From Deltaproteobacteria bacterium (GTDB lineage Bacteria; Bdellovibrionota_B; Oligoflexia; Oligoflexales; Bog-1112), in contig JACPKR010000071.1 in assembly GCA_016186945.1 (NCBI GenBank), positions 1 through 31,883 of the forward strand: DNA of 31,883 bases. Direction: 5' to 3'. The translations under genes were made by a program, and so were the position numbers. Positions 1 through 7,845 of the stretch are shown here, one piece after another (within the stretch, counting starts at the first letter, position 1; each line of letters begins with the position of its first letter). Below the pieces are notes generated by a model that did not search any database, was not told the DNA's origin, and worked only from the letters and a program-made list of their open reading frames with translations.

Positions 1-47
1 AAAAATCGAAGGAGGACGTTTCTTTGCTTGTGGGATATTCACATAAC

Positions 48-140
48 AGGGAACCGTCGCTCCCCCAAGGGATTTCTTGGAGGAACCAGCTGCGCAGTTT
101 CCTCCAAACCACCTCCTTGCCCCAAGTGGCTTACGCATTA
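48..140. repeat. Interspersed palindromic element, copy A
   Basis: This is one copy of a repeat found at six sites in the window. Its core is a 9-bp perfect stem, TTGGAGGAA (77-85) with TTCCTCCAA (99-107), around a 13-base loop containing CTGCGCAG. An outer CAAGG (66-70)/CCTTG (115-119) pair extends it. The right end, CTTACGCATTA, matches the terminal inverted repeat of the copy at 22429-22560. It ends directly beside the stop codon of the Fis-like gene. It could act as an RNA hairpin or terminator at that gene's 3' end. No coding capacity is seen. Confidence 0.85.
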
Positions 141-389
141 CTAGTATCGCGGGAAATCAATAACGACATTGTAATCATCATCGCGATATTGCTTCAGTTT
201 GCGTTGCAGGGTGCGAATGCCGATTCCCAAAACTCGCGCGGTTCTTGTGCGATTGAAGCTTTGCCACTTCAAAGTTTCCAGGATTACAGATCGTTCGATT
301 TCGCGCATGGACATGCCGTGAGCAAAGGCGACGTCGGCAATGAAGTTACTATTTTCTACCTTAGCCTGTACTGCATTTTGAAAGCCCAT
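141..389 (-). CDS. Small stand-alone Fis-type helix-turn-helix protein
   Basis: This 82-residue protein consists almost entirely of the Fis-type HTH that normally ends NtrC-family sigma-54 activators. Residues about 26-69 carry the pattern GMSxxEIER, ILETL, NRT and LGIGIRTLQRKLKQY. There is no receiver and no AAA+ domain, so it should bind DNA but cannot itself open sigma-54 promoter complexes. The start is supported by a GGAGG ribosome site about 8 bases upstream. A -24/-12 promoter lies 40-57 bases upstream of the start codon. Its HTH resembles that of the sigma-54 activator at 9151-10245 (LGISLRTLRNKINEF). It may therefore bind similar enhancer sites and modulate flagellar transcription; that role is inference. 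It could also be a general nucleoid protein like Fis. Confidence 0.8.
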   Translation of the reverse strand: MGFQNAVQAKVENSNFIADVAFAHGMSMREIERSVILETLKWQSFNRTRTARVLGIGIRTLQRKLKQYRDDDYNVVIDFPRY

Positions 390-428
390 TTTTCATTCCT
401 CCTTCGTTTTCATTCTCCTAGAAGGCTT

Positions 429-446
429 AAGCAAAACGTGGGCCAA
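429..446 (-). promoter_or_regulatory. Sigma-54 (-24/-12) promoter of the Fis-like gene
   Basis: Read on the minus strand this is TTGGCCCACGTTTTGCTT. It has GG and GC exactly 10 bases apart and TTTGC at the -12 element, close to the consensus TGGCACG-N4-TTGCW. The predicted transcript start is near 419, leaving about 30 bases that hold the GGAGG ribosome site before the start codon at 389. The rest of the gap (447-581) shows no gene and no other site I can support. Confidence 0.75.
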
Positions 447-581
447 AATTTCTCTCCTAGAGCAGCAGGGTTTTCCAGGGATGAACGCCTCAAGCCAATT
501 CGGCGTGGGTGTCAAAAATGTACCAGTCCGCAAAAATGATACCGTCACTTTGAGCCTGAAGTGGAGGGCGATGATCTGAAT

Positions 582-1412
582 CTAAGGTTCTTGGGTGCTG
601 AACGGGAGGACTTTCAGAGAGATGCGGCGGTTATATTTTTCCTGGCCAGGCACCTGATTAGGTTCCTTCAAACTTCGTTCTCCCATACCGATGGCGATGA
701 TTCGATCCTCATCGAAGGCCCAGCGGTTGACGAGAAACTGCTTGATGGTGAGGGCCCGCTGATGAGATTCTACCTGGTTGCGCTCGGCGGAACCCTCGAT
801 CCCGGTGTACCCTTTGATAAGGAGGAAGCCGGACTTGATCCCGCCAAATTCGGCGGCTGATTTTTCGAGAAGTGCCTGTCCTTCTTCACTCAGTTCATAA
901 GTCATAGGATCGCCCTCGGGATCGACAAACAAGTCGAAGTAGGGGATCGTAAGCTCGCGTGAAATACTGTCCACCTGATTGAGAACGACGGTCGGCAAAC
1001 TGAGAAGATCCCCCGCCATAATCCCGGGATAGTCTGGAAAGATCGACTTCGATACTTCGGACCCACGCTCAACCACTTCAGCGATGGCTGTGTGCCGCTC
1101 CAACTTGTGAACTTTCATCCGCCCCGTTTGCACAAAGGGTATCGAAGCCTCTTCGCTAGCAAGGTGGAAACGGTAGCTATTCAGAATCACTCCCTCTTCT
1201 AATCCCTCCTCAGATCCCACATTCAAAATGGCAAAGCGGTCATCTTGAGGGTTGAGAAAATAATTCACCCTCCATAATCGGCTTGCGACGGCGTCCAACG
1301 GCATGAAAACAGAAAACAGGAAGCAGACGAGGAAAAGCCAGCGTTTAAGGCTAACCCCAAGCGCTTGCTGGTTCTCGAAACTTTGGAAGATGAAAGTCGT
1401 CATTTCTTCCAT
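582..1412 (-). CDS. OmpA-domain envelope protein
   Basis: This 276-residue protein has a hydrophobic export signal at about residues 25-43 (KRW, then LFLVCFLFSVF, with a likely cleavage after AVA). A middle region is rich in beta strands. A C-terminal OmpA-like domain (about 150-270) has the family pattern: hydrophobic IKGYTG strand, SHQRALTIKQFLV helix, IIAIGMGE, and N-RRI near the end. Such domains bind peptidoglycan non-covalently, so it probably sits in the periplasm or outer membrane. The n-region before the signal is long, so the true start may be the ATG at 1403. It is divergent from fabI with 57 bases between. It resembles MotB/Pal-type C-termini but lacks MotB features, and its precise role is unknown. 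Confidence 0.8.
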   Translation of the reverse strand: MEEMTTFIFQSFENQQALGVSLKRWLFLVCFLFSVFMPLDAVASRLWRVNYFLNPQDDRFAILNVGSEEGLEEGVILNSYRFHLASEEASIPFVQTGRMKVHKLERHTAIAEVVERGSEVSKSIFPDYPGIMAGDLLSLPTVVLNQVDSISRELTIPYFDLFVDPEGDPMTYELSEEGQALLEKSAAEFGGIKSGFLLIKGYTGIEGSAERNQVESHQRALTIKQFLVNRWAFDEDRIIAIGMGERSLKEPNQVPGQEKYNRRISLKVLPFSTQEP

Positions 1413-1469
1413 TATGATCGGGCTACTGATGAAAAAAATTAGAACCTCCGATCAGGAGAGGAGCATCTC

Positions 1470-2255
1470 ATGGGTCTTTTTACTGGCAAAAACGGCATTA
1501 TTTTAGGGGTTGCCAACGAGCGTTCCATCGCAAGAGGCATTGCGGAAGTCTTGCATCACGAAGGCGCTCGCCTCGGGTTCAACTTCCTTCCCGATGACCG
1601 AGGGAGAATGGAGGCACGAGTCAAGAAGGCCGTCAGTCACCTTAACCCCGCTTTGATCCACCCCTGCAATGTGAACCGAGATGAAGACGTCACCGCCTTT
1701 TTCAGCGCAGCACAAGACGCTCTCGGTTCCATCGATTTTCTCGTCCATTCCATTGCGTTCGCTCCGGTCGAGGAAATTCGCAAGCCTACCCTCGCCGTCA
1801 GCAGGGAAGGTTTCCTCACTGCCATGGAAGCCAGTGTCTATAGCTTCATCATCACAAGTCGAGAGGCGACGTCTCGCATGGGTGAAACGGGAGCTATCCT
1901 GACGCTCAGTTACTATGGGGGAGAAAAAGTTGTGGAGGGGTACAACCTTATGGGTGTCGCAAAATCGGCGTTGGATTGTTCCGTAAAATACCTCGCAAAC
2001 GAGCTTGGACCCCGCAATATACGTGTCAATGCTATCAGTGCAGGACCGGTTAAAACACTTGCCGCTTCGGGAATTGGCGGCTTTGGTAAAATGCTCGACT
2101 ACAACGCATCCGTCGCTCCGTTACGCAGGAATGTGTCGACACAAGAGATAGGGAAAGCGGCAAGCTTTCTCCTAAGCGAGATGTCGTCGGGAATAACAGG
2201 TGAAATCTTGCATGTGGATTGCGGGTATAACGTCATGGGAGCATTTAGATATTGA
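1470..2255 (+). CDS. fabI: Enoyl-[acyl-carrier-protein] reductase (NADH)
   Basis: FabI performs the last reduction of each fatty-acid elongation cycle in the cytosol. The 261-residue length is normal. The N-terminus has the FabI form of the nucleotide-binding loop (GIILGVANERSIARGIA). The catalytic Tyr-x6-Lys is seen in YNLMGVAKSAL. The SAGPVKTLAASGI segment after it is the FabI substrate-loop signature (AGPxxTLAASGI). The C-terminus GEILHVDCGYN is typical of the family. The ATG has a purine-rich ribosome site (GGAGAGGAG) 7-10 bases upstream. It is transcribed alone and ends in a strong hairpin shared with the convergent flagellar cluster. This is the target of triclosan-type inhibitors in other bacteria. 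Confidence 0.95.
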   Translation: MGLFTGKNGIILGVANERSIARGIAEVLHHEGARLGFNFLPDDRGRMEARVKKAVSHLNPALIHPCNVNRDEDVTAFFSAAQDALGSIDFLVHSIAFAPVEEIRKPTLAVSREGFLTAMEASVYSFIITSREATSRMGETGAILTLSYYGGEKVVEGYNLMGVAKSALDCSVKYLANELGPRNIRVNAISAGPVKTLAASGIGGFGKMLDYNASVAPLRRNVSTQEIGKAASFLLSEMSSGITGEILHVDCGYNVMGAFRY

Positions 2256-2272
2256 AGTTTTTGAAAAGGGGC

Positions 2273-2309
2273 TTGGGGAAAGAACTTTTTTCAAAAAGTT
2301 TTTCCCCAA
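2273..2309. terminator. Bidirectional hairpin terminator between fabI and motE-like gene
   Basis: The stem is TTGGGGAAA (2273-2281) with TTTCCCCAA (2301-2309), continued by ACTTTTT/AAAAAGT around a two-base loop, with a small GA/T bulge. It lies between convergent genes and carries T-runs in both directions, so it can end transcription from either side. A hairpin with the same design lies at 8667-8704. Confidence 0.75.
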
Positions 2310-2328
2310 ATTGATTATCTTGAACGCT

Positions 2329-3081
2329 CTATTTGCATTCTGTTTTGAAAGCTTCTTGTAGGGACACATTCATCTCCTTGAGCAAGTCGTACTCTCTGCC
2401 TGACCCGACGCGAGCAAAGTATTCTGAAAGCTCCTTCGCCTTGTCGGGGTTCATCCCTTCCAAGATTCCTGTCACCTGCTTTTCCTTCAGTCTTTGAAAT
2501 AGTTTGACCACCAGATCTTTGTCCATGCTTTCGATGATCGGAGCTGCCTTCTTAGGTTCCATCTTCTCATAGAGTGTCACTAGGCGGTCCAGGCGCTCTT
2601 TCTGAATATCCTTTTCTCTCTGAACCGTTTGGACGAAGAAGTTTCGCTCGTTCTCTACGCCGTCAAGTTTTTTCAGGATGGTCCCTTGGAGGGTTTCCAA
2701 ACTTTTTTCTCGGGACTCAAGGGTCTTTTCACGGTCTGCAATTTGTTGGCGAGCTTGATCGACAAGTTTCAGATATCTCTCTATTTCTTCTTTCTTTGCC
2801 TTTTCAGGGTCTAAGGGGGGCAGTTCCAGGACTCCCTTTAAAATACTTGCCTCTGGCGATTCCGTTTGAGCAAGCTGGACTGACTCCTCTTTTGTTGTCT
2901 CTTCAGGTTTTGTTGTTTCTTCAGGTTTTGTTGTCTCCTCTTGTTGCCCCTCATCTTTCTGTCCCTCATCTTGCCCCCAACCTTTTTTTTCCCCGACGAA
3001 CAGAGCCTTACTCCAGAAGGCAAGAGCGATGACAAGACCGATTTTAGCTGCCAGGAGAACTTTGATGAAATTTCGGTTCAT
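2329..3081 (-). CDS. MotE-like flagellar protein (MgtE_N-type C-terminal domain)
   Basis: This 250-residue protein has an N-terminal membrane segment (about 7-28), an acidic low-complexity linker with three EETTKP-type repeats (48-66), a long coiled coil (about 95-180), and a C-terminal helical domain with the pattern YEKMEPKKAAPIIESM and VKLFQRLKEKQ, then ILEGMNPDKAKELSEYF. That is the MgtE intracellular N-domain fold found in MotE, the periplasmic chaperone of MotC in rhizobia, and in related proteins encoded beside fliJ elsewhere. Its start overlaps the fliJ stop by 4 bases (ATGA), which implies translational coupling and a flagellar role. It is the last gene of the cluster. Whether it chaperones a motor protein here is inference. 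Confidence 0.75.
   Translation of the reverse strand: MNRNFIKVLLAAKIGLVIALAFWSKALFVGEKKGWGQDEGQKDEGQQEETTKPEETTKPEETTKEESVQLAQTESPEASILKGVLELPPLDPEKAKKEEIERYLKLVDQARQQIADREKTLESREKSLETLQGTILKKLDGVENERNFFVQTVQREKDIQKERLDRLVTLYEKMEPKKAAPIIESMDKDLVVKLFQRLKEKQVTGILEGMNPDKAKELSEYFARVGSGREYDLLKEMNVSLQEAFKTECK
2887..2940 (-). repeat. In-frame 18-bp tandem repeat in the motE-like gene
   Basis: Three consecutive 18-base units encode EETTKP, EETTKP and EETTKE, residues 48-65 of the protein. The unit is a multiple of three, so copy-number change would lengthen or shorten the linker after the membrane segment without breaking the frame. Confidence 0.8.
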
Positions 3082-3530
3082 GGGGATCCCTTTTGGATTT
3101 TTACACCATAGAAAGCGTCGATGTGTTCCTGCTCTTTCTTGTCGAGAGATTTCTTGATTTGGTCTTTGTACTTGCCTTGCATTTTTTCCACAGCCTCAAT
3201 CTGCATCTGCATGAAGTGGATATCTTGGGTCAATGTTGCCATCTTCTGGTCGATGTCTTGCTTTCTGTGGAACACGAGCATCCAGGCTTCCTTAACGGCA
3301 TCCAAGCCGCTGTCAAAGATTTCAACTCCTTCCCGCAAAGGTGACTGTCGGATGACATTCAATTTTTGTACGCCCATGAAATATGCTTTTTTACATTCCT
3401 CAAGATCGTTAACCGCCCGCGTCCATTCTGCTTGCAAGTGTTTTAGCTGGTTCGTCAATTTTTCCTGGACGAAGCGTTTTGTCTTCAGAACGTTTGAGAG
3501 GCGTTTTACTTTTAGTTTTTCTTCCTGCAT
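3078..3530 (-). CDS. fliJ: FliJ-like flagellar export chaperone
   Basis: This 150-residue, almost wholly helical and highly charged protein follows fliI and precedes the MotE-like gene, the usual place of fliJ. It has heptad-rich segments (LTNQLKHLQAEWTRAVNDLEE; then KQDIDQKMATLTQDIHFMQMQIEAVEK) typical of the antiparallel coiled coil of FliJ. FliJ escorts chaperones and couples the FliI ATPase to the FlhA export gate. Sequence conservation in this family is poor, so the call rests mainly on position, length and coiled coil. A repeat-filled gap of about 170 bases separates it from fliI. The ribosome site is weak, so expression may be reduced relative to upstream genes. Confidence 0.75.
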   Translation of the reverse strand: MQEEKLKVKRLSNVLKTKRFVQEKLTNQLKHLQAEWTRAVNDLEECKKAYFMGVQKLNVIRQSPLREGVEIFDSGLDAVKEAWMLVFHRKQDIDQKMATLTQDIHFMQMQIEAVEKMQGKYKDQIKKSLDKKEQEHIDAFYGVKIQKGSP

Positions 3531-3569
3531 TTTTTATTTTTTCTCGGAGACTTCGTGTTAACTAACCTG

Positions 3570-3701
3570 CTCCCCCAAGGGATTTCTTGGAGGAACCAGC
3601 TGCGCAGTTTCCTCCAAACCACCTCCTTGCCGGATCGGAGACTCTTGGAGGAACCAGCTGCGCAGTTTCCTCCAAACCACCTCCTTGCGGGGAGTAGTTT
3701 A
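3570..3701. repeat. Interspersed palindromic element, copy B (two tandem cores)
   Basis: Two cores of the repeat family stand side by side: the TTGGAGGAA arm starts at 3587 and again at 3645, a 58-base period. Each is followed by CTGCGCAG, TTCCTCCAA and CCACCTCCTTGC. The right end (GTAGTTTACGG) resembles the element's terminal repeat and overlaps the stop codon of fliI. This fills most of the intergenic space between fliI and fliJ inside the operon, where two stable hairpins could reduce expression of the two distal genes. Confidence 0.85.
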
Positions 3702-5039
3702 CGGGCTAGTGACTATCTTTATTAACCGTGTCATGGTCACCTCCATAGGTGAGCGATCGTTGATTCCTTGTTTGAGAAAATTTTCGATGCTGGGGATGAG
3801 GCGTATGGCTTCATCCAAGTTCGGATTGGTTCCTTTCTGATAGGCTCCCAGCTGGATAAAATCATAGTTTTCCTGGAACGTGCTGATGAGGGCTTTGATG
3901 CGATTGGCGAGTTCCAAATGTTTCTGAGTGACAATGTCATTCATAACACGGCTGACACTTGCCGAGATATCAATAGCGGGGAAGTGGCCTTTGGCAGCTA
4001 AGGAGCGTGACAAATGAATGTGTCCATCCAGGATGGCCCGTGCTGCGTCGGGGATGGGATCCGTGAAGTCATCTCCATCGACCAGGACCGTGAAGAGGCC
4101 ACTGATACTTCCTTGTCCTTGTGGTTGCGGTCCGCATCGTTCCAGGAGCTTAGGCAGAAGCGAGAATACGGAAGGTGGGTAACCTTTCGTTGTCGGTGGT
4201 TCTCCTATCGCCAAGCCTATTTCTCTTTGTGCATATGCTAGACGACTGAGGCTGTCCATCATTAGCAGGACCTTTTTCCCCTTGAGCGAAAAATGCTCCG
4301 CAACTGCCATAGCAACTTTGGCCCCGCGAATCCTCATAAGGGGGGACTGATCGCTTGTCGCTACAATGATGATCGAACGTTTGTATCCTTCAGGTCCCAG
4401 ATCGCGTTCAAGGAACTCCCTAACTTCCCTTCCCCGTTCACCTATGAGTGCAATGACATTGATGTCTGAGGCTGAGCCTCGTGCGATCATACCTAAGAGG
4501 ACACTCTTGCCCACTCCGGATCCAGCCATGATGCCGAGCCTCTGACCTTCTCCAAACGTGAGCAGTCCGTCAAGCGCTCGGATCCCGAGGGGTAATTGTC
4601 TGGAGATAAGTGCCCTGCTCATTGGATTGGGAGCTGCTCTTTCGATTGACATGAACTCGCAGGATTTGGGAATTTGCATGCCTCCCTCTCCAAGTGGGTT
4701 GAGGAAGGGATCGAGCACTTTTCCCAACAGGAAGTTGCCGACGGGTATTTTGTCAGCTTTCCTCTGTCCACGAATGACTGCACCTGGAGTAATGCCCGCA
4801 AGGTCCGTGTAGGGGAGCAGGAGCGTGCGTTCGTTGCGAAAACCAACAATTTCCGCAAGGATATTCTTCTTGGCACCTTTGACTTCGATTTCCGTGACGT
4901 TGGAAAGGCGACCGTACGGTAAGCTTGCCTCGACGATGGTGCCGATGACGTCGCAGACTTTTCCTTCGGCCTGCCAGTTTAGATGGCTGAAGGAGTGTTT
5001 CAGGTCGTCAGGCTCGAATTTTCTGACAGGAGGTCTCAC
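3699..5039 (-). CDS. fliI: Flagellar export ATPase FliI
   Basis: FliI is the F1-beta-like ATPase that powers or primes flagellar protein export at the inner face of the membrane. The 446-residue length fits. Visible are Walker A AGSGVGKS at 172-179, the GERGREV signature, Walker B (VLLMMDSLSRLAYAQREI), and the GEPPTTKGYPPSVFS block, all diagnostic of FliI/SctN. The GTG start has an AAGGAAG ribosome site just upstream and lies 8 bases after fliH. The stop lies within the end of a repeat element. An injectisome SctN is less likely because flgB, flgC and fliE are in the same cluster. Confidence 0.95.
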   Translation of the reverse strand: MRPPVRKFEPDDLKHSFSHLNWQAEGKVCDVIGTIVEASLPYGRLSNVTEIEVKGAKKNILAEIVGFRNERTLLLPYTDLAGITPGAVIRGQRKADKIPVGNFLLGKVLDPFLNPLGEGGMQIPKSCEFMSIERAAPNPMSRALISRQLPLGIRALDGLLTFGEGQRLGIMAGSGVGKSVLLGMIARGSASDINVIALIGERGREVREFLERDLGPEGYKRSIIIVATSDQSPLMRIRGAKVAMAVAEHFSLKGKKVLLMMDSLSRLAYAQREIGLAIGEPPTTKGYPPSVFSLLPKLLERCGPQPQGQGSISGLFTVLVDGDDFTDPIPDAARAILDGHIHLSRSLAAKGHFPAIDISASVSRVMNDIVTQKHLELANRIKALISTFQENYDFIQLGAYQKGTNPNLDEAIRLIPSIENFLKQGINDRSPMEVTMTRLIKIVTSP

Positions 5040-5047
5040 AAGCTTCC

Positions 5048-6193
5048 TTAGGTGTCGAACAGATTCAAATTCGTTTGTTCAAGTAGTTGGGTCAGAATTT
5101 TTTTGATGTCGGATTCGATGCTTCCCAGGTCGGTCTCGAGTTTGAAGCTACCTTCTTCAATTCCTGCGTCCTCTTGCAGTTTGCCTTCCCATTTCGGAAT
5201 TCCCAGCGCGCTGATCCGTTTGAAATCGTTGGGGTGAAGCATTACCTTGAATTTATCGTCCTTAACGGTAGCGTCGATGGCTTGGCGGATAATTTTTCCG
5301 AAGCTTTCCGGGTTTGCCGTGATTTCGCGTTCAAAAAGCGACTCGCCAAGCGCTTTGACGATTTCGTAAAAATTTTCCTGAATGTTGCTTAAAACATCCT
5401 TTTTCAAACCTTTGTACGCATCGGTTATCTCACCAAGTTGTTTGGCAAGGGAGGCAAGTTCTTTCTTTGCTTTTTGTGATCCTTCTTCTATTCCTTTTGT
5501 GTACGCCGCTGTTTTCATTGCTTCCAACTGATTGCGGTCAAGAGTTTCTGGTGTTTCCTCTTTACCGTCATTTGTTTCTTCAGACTTGGGCACAGGCTCT
5601 TTTGTCCCCTGGTCTTTTTCAGGATGCGTTTCGGCAGCTTCGAATCGTGAAAGTGCGTCCTTGACAATTTCCAGAGGCTGCTTCTGGGACAAGTGGGAGG
5701 ATTGAAGGTCTTCGAGACTACTATTTTGGACTGGATCGTCGGCATGGTTTTCACGATGTGGCTCGGCGGCTTCCTCCTCGAGCGTTTGTTCTTGTTGGCC
5801 TTCACCGGATTGATCTTCTTGCGGTGTTGAGTTTTTTCTACGCTGGTTTTTTGCATCGTGTGCCACTTTTTCCAAGTACATTTCATACTCTTCTTCGTCG
5901 TCCATTCCAACGGGGTGACGTGCGCGTTCTTTGGCTTCTTCCCAGTCTTTGGTGAAGTCTGTAGGAAAAATGATGGTTCTTTTTTTCTCTTCCAGGTTTT
6001 TGTTGAAGCTGTCGGAAGGGCTGACATTTTTGTCTATAGAACGTTCCTCATGAAGTCTCGTATGAATAATGTTCGCATTTGGATTGTCACTGTAAAGAAG
6101 TTCTATAGTAGAAATGTCCTTGAAACTGTAAGGTGTAACAGTGACATGGTCGAATGTATGGGAACCTTTTTTAATGTAGCGGCCTACTGGCAT
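5048..6193 (-). CDS. fliH: FliH-like flagellar export regulator with long acidic N-terminus
   Basis: FliH binds FliI and restrains or targets it to the export gate. The C-terminal 150 residues show the FliH/SctL layout: helical AKKELASLAKQLGE, then EIVKALGESLFEREI, then a small alpha/beta domain (DDKFKVMLHPNDFKRIS). At 381 residues it is much longer than the usual 230-odd. The extra N-terminal 200 residues are low-complexity, rich in Glu, Gln, Lys and Ser, and probably disordered. Its ATG overlaps the fliF stop codon by one base (TAATG), so translation is coupled and no room is left for fliG. It directly precedes fliI, which supports the call. Confidence 0.85.
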   Translation of the reverse strand: MPVGRYIKKGSHTFDHVTVTPYSFKDISTIELLYSDNPNANIIHTRLHEERSIDKNVSPSDSFNKNLEEKKRTIIFPTDFTKDWEEAKERARHPVGMDDEEEYEMYLEKVAHDAKNQRRKNSTPQEDQSGEGQQEQTLEEEAAEPHRENHADDPVQNSSLEDLQSSHLSQKQPLEIVKDALSRFEAAETHPEKDQGTKEPVPKSEETNDGKEETPETLDRNQLEAMKTAAYTKGIEEGSQKAKKELASLAKQLGEITDAYKGLKKDVLSNIQENFYEIVKALGESLFEREITANPESFGKIIRQAIDATVKDDKFKVMLHPNDFKRISALGIPKWEGKLQEDAGIEEGSFKLETDLGSIESDIKKILTQLLEQTNLNLFDT

Positions 6194-7827
6194 TATTTGG
6201 TCACTCCTGTCATGCCGGAGCCGGTGGGGTTGATGAGTAGGCGAAGGGCCTCAGTTGTTCGTTTTGGCTCATGTCGGGCAAGGTAGAAGACCTGTTCTTT
6301 CGGTGTCATCTTTTCGAAAGGAACTTCCTCCTGAACCTTGACCCGTTGAAGTTTCGTGGTTTCGAGTTCCGGTTTGTATTCTTCGATAATGGACATTTCT
6401 TCCTTCTTCTCAGGATCGTAGGTCAGCCAGCGGAAATAGGGCCTTACGACGAAGGCAAAGAACAACACGAGAGCGATTGCGATCGCGGCGGAAAGGGCAA
6501 GGGTTGACAGATAGGCGCGTTCTTCCTTTTTCTCTTCTTTGATCGCCATCAGCTGACCAGGGTCGAGTTGAAACATCATATTGTGAACGGTGAGAGAATC
6601 TCGGTTGGCCTTGAATCCGACTGCGTCCTTGATCAGCTCTTCGATTTTTTTCATCTCTTCCGGTGTACGCGCTTCGAATTCCGGAGTGCTTCCATCGAGT
6701 GGGTAGATCTGTTTTCCATCGACGATGGCGGACACCGACAGACTTACCATTTTCCCGACCGACATTGTTTTTTCGCTCACAGTCTTGGAGAACTCATAGT
6801 TCACGACCTCGGAGTCTCTCTTGCTTCCTGCGGAGGAGCTGGCCCCTGTTATGGCTTCCTGCTCGCCTGGAATGTTGGATTTGCTTCCTGGAATACCAGT
6901 CGGATTTAGACCTTGCCCTTGCATTGAGAAGCCAGTTGTGTTCTTGGAAATTACGACAACGTCCTCGGGGTCGATGTCCGAGATCGTCTGCTTCTCCATT
7001 GTGAAGTCGACTTGCGCGTCGACTTTTGCCTCGACTCGGTCGAATCCCACAACTTTGCCAACGATGGCGCGGATGCGTTCTTCCAAGGTACGCTCGATGG
7101 TCTGTTTGTAAGTCAGAAGTTGTTGAGACTGCTTGGACGCGAAGTCCTCAGGCTCAATTTCTGTCAGCATTTTGCCTTCTGAGTTGAGTATCGTAATATT
7201 CGCTGGCTCAAGGCCCTCGACTGACTTAGAGACAAGGTGCTGGATACCTTTAATCTGCTTGGGGTCGATGGAAACCCCCCGCTTGGTGTTAATGTAAATT
7301 GCTGCGGTTGGTTTCTTCTGTTCACGAACAAAGAGGCTGGTCCGTGGCATGACAATGTGAACCCGTGCAGAGGTTATTCCTTCTATTGATGAAATCGTGC
7401 GAGAGAGTTCCCCTTGTATGGCTCTTTGACGGAGGACTTCCTGTTCAAACTCTGTCCTGGTGAAGCTTTCGTGGTCGAATTGTTCCCAACCTACCACTCC
7501 TTGGTTCGGGAGGCCTTCCTGACTGAGTTGTAGACGGAGTTGGTCCACCATCGACACAGGCACTCTAATGCCCTTACTGTCGATAACGAAATCGAGGATA
7601 TTATTTTTTTCCATGAAGCCTTTAATTGCGGTGACATCCTGGGGGGTGAGATCGGTAAAGAGGTATTGAAAATCGGGCCTGGATTCGAGAATGATGACGG
7701 TTGTCAGGGTTCCTGCGACGAGCAGGGCGGCCGCGAAGAGGGAGAGTTTTTTCAGTGTGGAGAGTTTTGCCCATAATTCGGAAACTTGGGATTGCAGTTT
7801 GTTGAATATTGCACTCAGTTTTTCCAA
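6193..7827 (-). CDS. fliF: Flagellar MS-ring protein FliF
   Basis: FliF forms the membrane MS ring on which the rotor and export gate assemble. The 544-residue protein has the two expected membrane helices (about 29-47 and 441-465). Between them is the large periplasmic region with the family patterns FTRTEFEQEVLRQRAIQGEL, ARVHIVMPRTSLF and AAIYINTKRG. The cytoplasmic tail ends in FYLARHEPKRTTEALRLLI, which resembles the FliG-binding tail of other FliF proteins. The start is TTG with a GGGGG ribosome site and no good in-frame ATG nearby. It lies 18 bases after fliE. The next gene is fliH; the fliG that usually follows is missing. Confidence 0.95.
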   Translation of the reverse strand: MEKLSAIFNKLQSQVSELWAKLSTLKKLSLFAAALLVAGTLTTVIILESRPDFQYLFTDLTPQDVTAIKGFMEKNNILDFVIDSKGIRVPVSMVDQLRLQLSQEGLPNQGVVGWEQFDHESFTRTEFEQEVLRQRAIQGELSRTISSIEGITSARVHIVMPRTSLFVREQKKPTAAIYINTKRGVSIDPKQIKGIQHLVSKSVEGLEPANITILNSEGKMLTEIEPEDFASKQSQQLLTYKQTIERTLEERIRAIVGKVVGFDRVEAKVDAQVDFTMEKQTISDIDPEDVVVISKNTTGFSMQGQGLNPTGIPGSKSNIPGEQEAITGASSSAGSKRDSEVVNYEFSKTVSEKTMSVGKMVSLSVSAIVDGKQIYPLDGSTPEFEARTPEEMKKIEELIKDAVGFKANRDSLTVHNMMFQLDPGQLMAIKEEKKEERAYLSTLALSAAIAIALVLFFAFVVRPYFRWLTYDPEKKEEMSIIEEYKPELETTKLQRVKVQEEVPFEKMTPKEQVFYLARHEPKRTTEALRLLINPTGSGMTGVTK

Positions 7828-7845
7828 GTTGCCCCCTAATTCGCG

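Noticed and set aside
24-860. Plus-strand open frames of 171 and 99 codons at the start of the window
   Set aside because: They run through the repeat element and opposite the Fis-like and OmpA-domain genes, which have ribosome sites and recognisable domains; the plus frames show none.
3587-3690. Tandem repeat cores resembling a two-unit CRISPR
   Set aside because: Only two cores, no unique spacer of regular size, the same core occurs singly elsewhere, and no cas genes are near (the Cas4-like domain is part of an XPD-type helicase).
3600-3690. Sigma-54 promoter in the repeat core (GG and GC 10 bases apart in TTGGAGGAAACTGCGCAG)
   Set aside because: It lacks the TTGC of the -12 element and the TGGCAC of the -24 element; the spacing is a chance product of the palindrome.
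6150-6240. Frameshifted remnant of fliG at the fliF/fliH junction
   Set aside because: The two genes overlap by one base and both ends look like normal family ends, so there is no room for a remnant.
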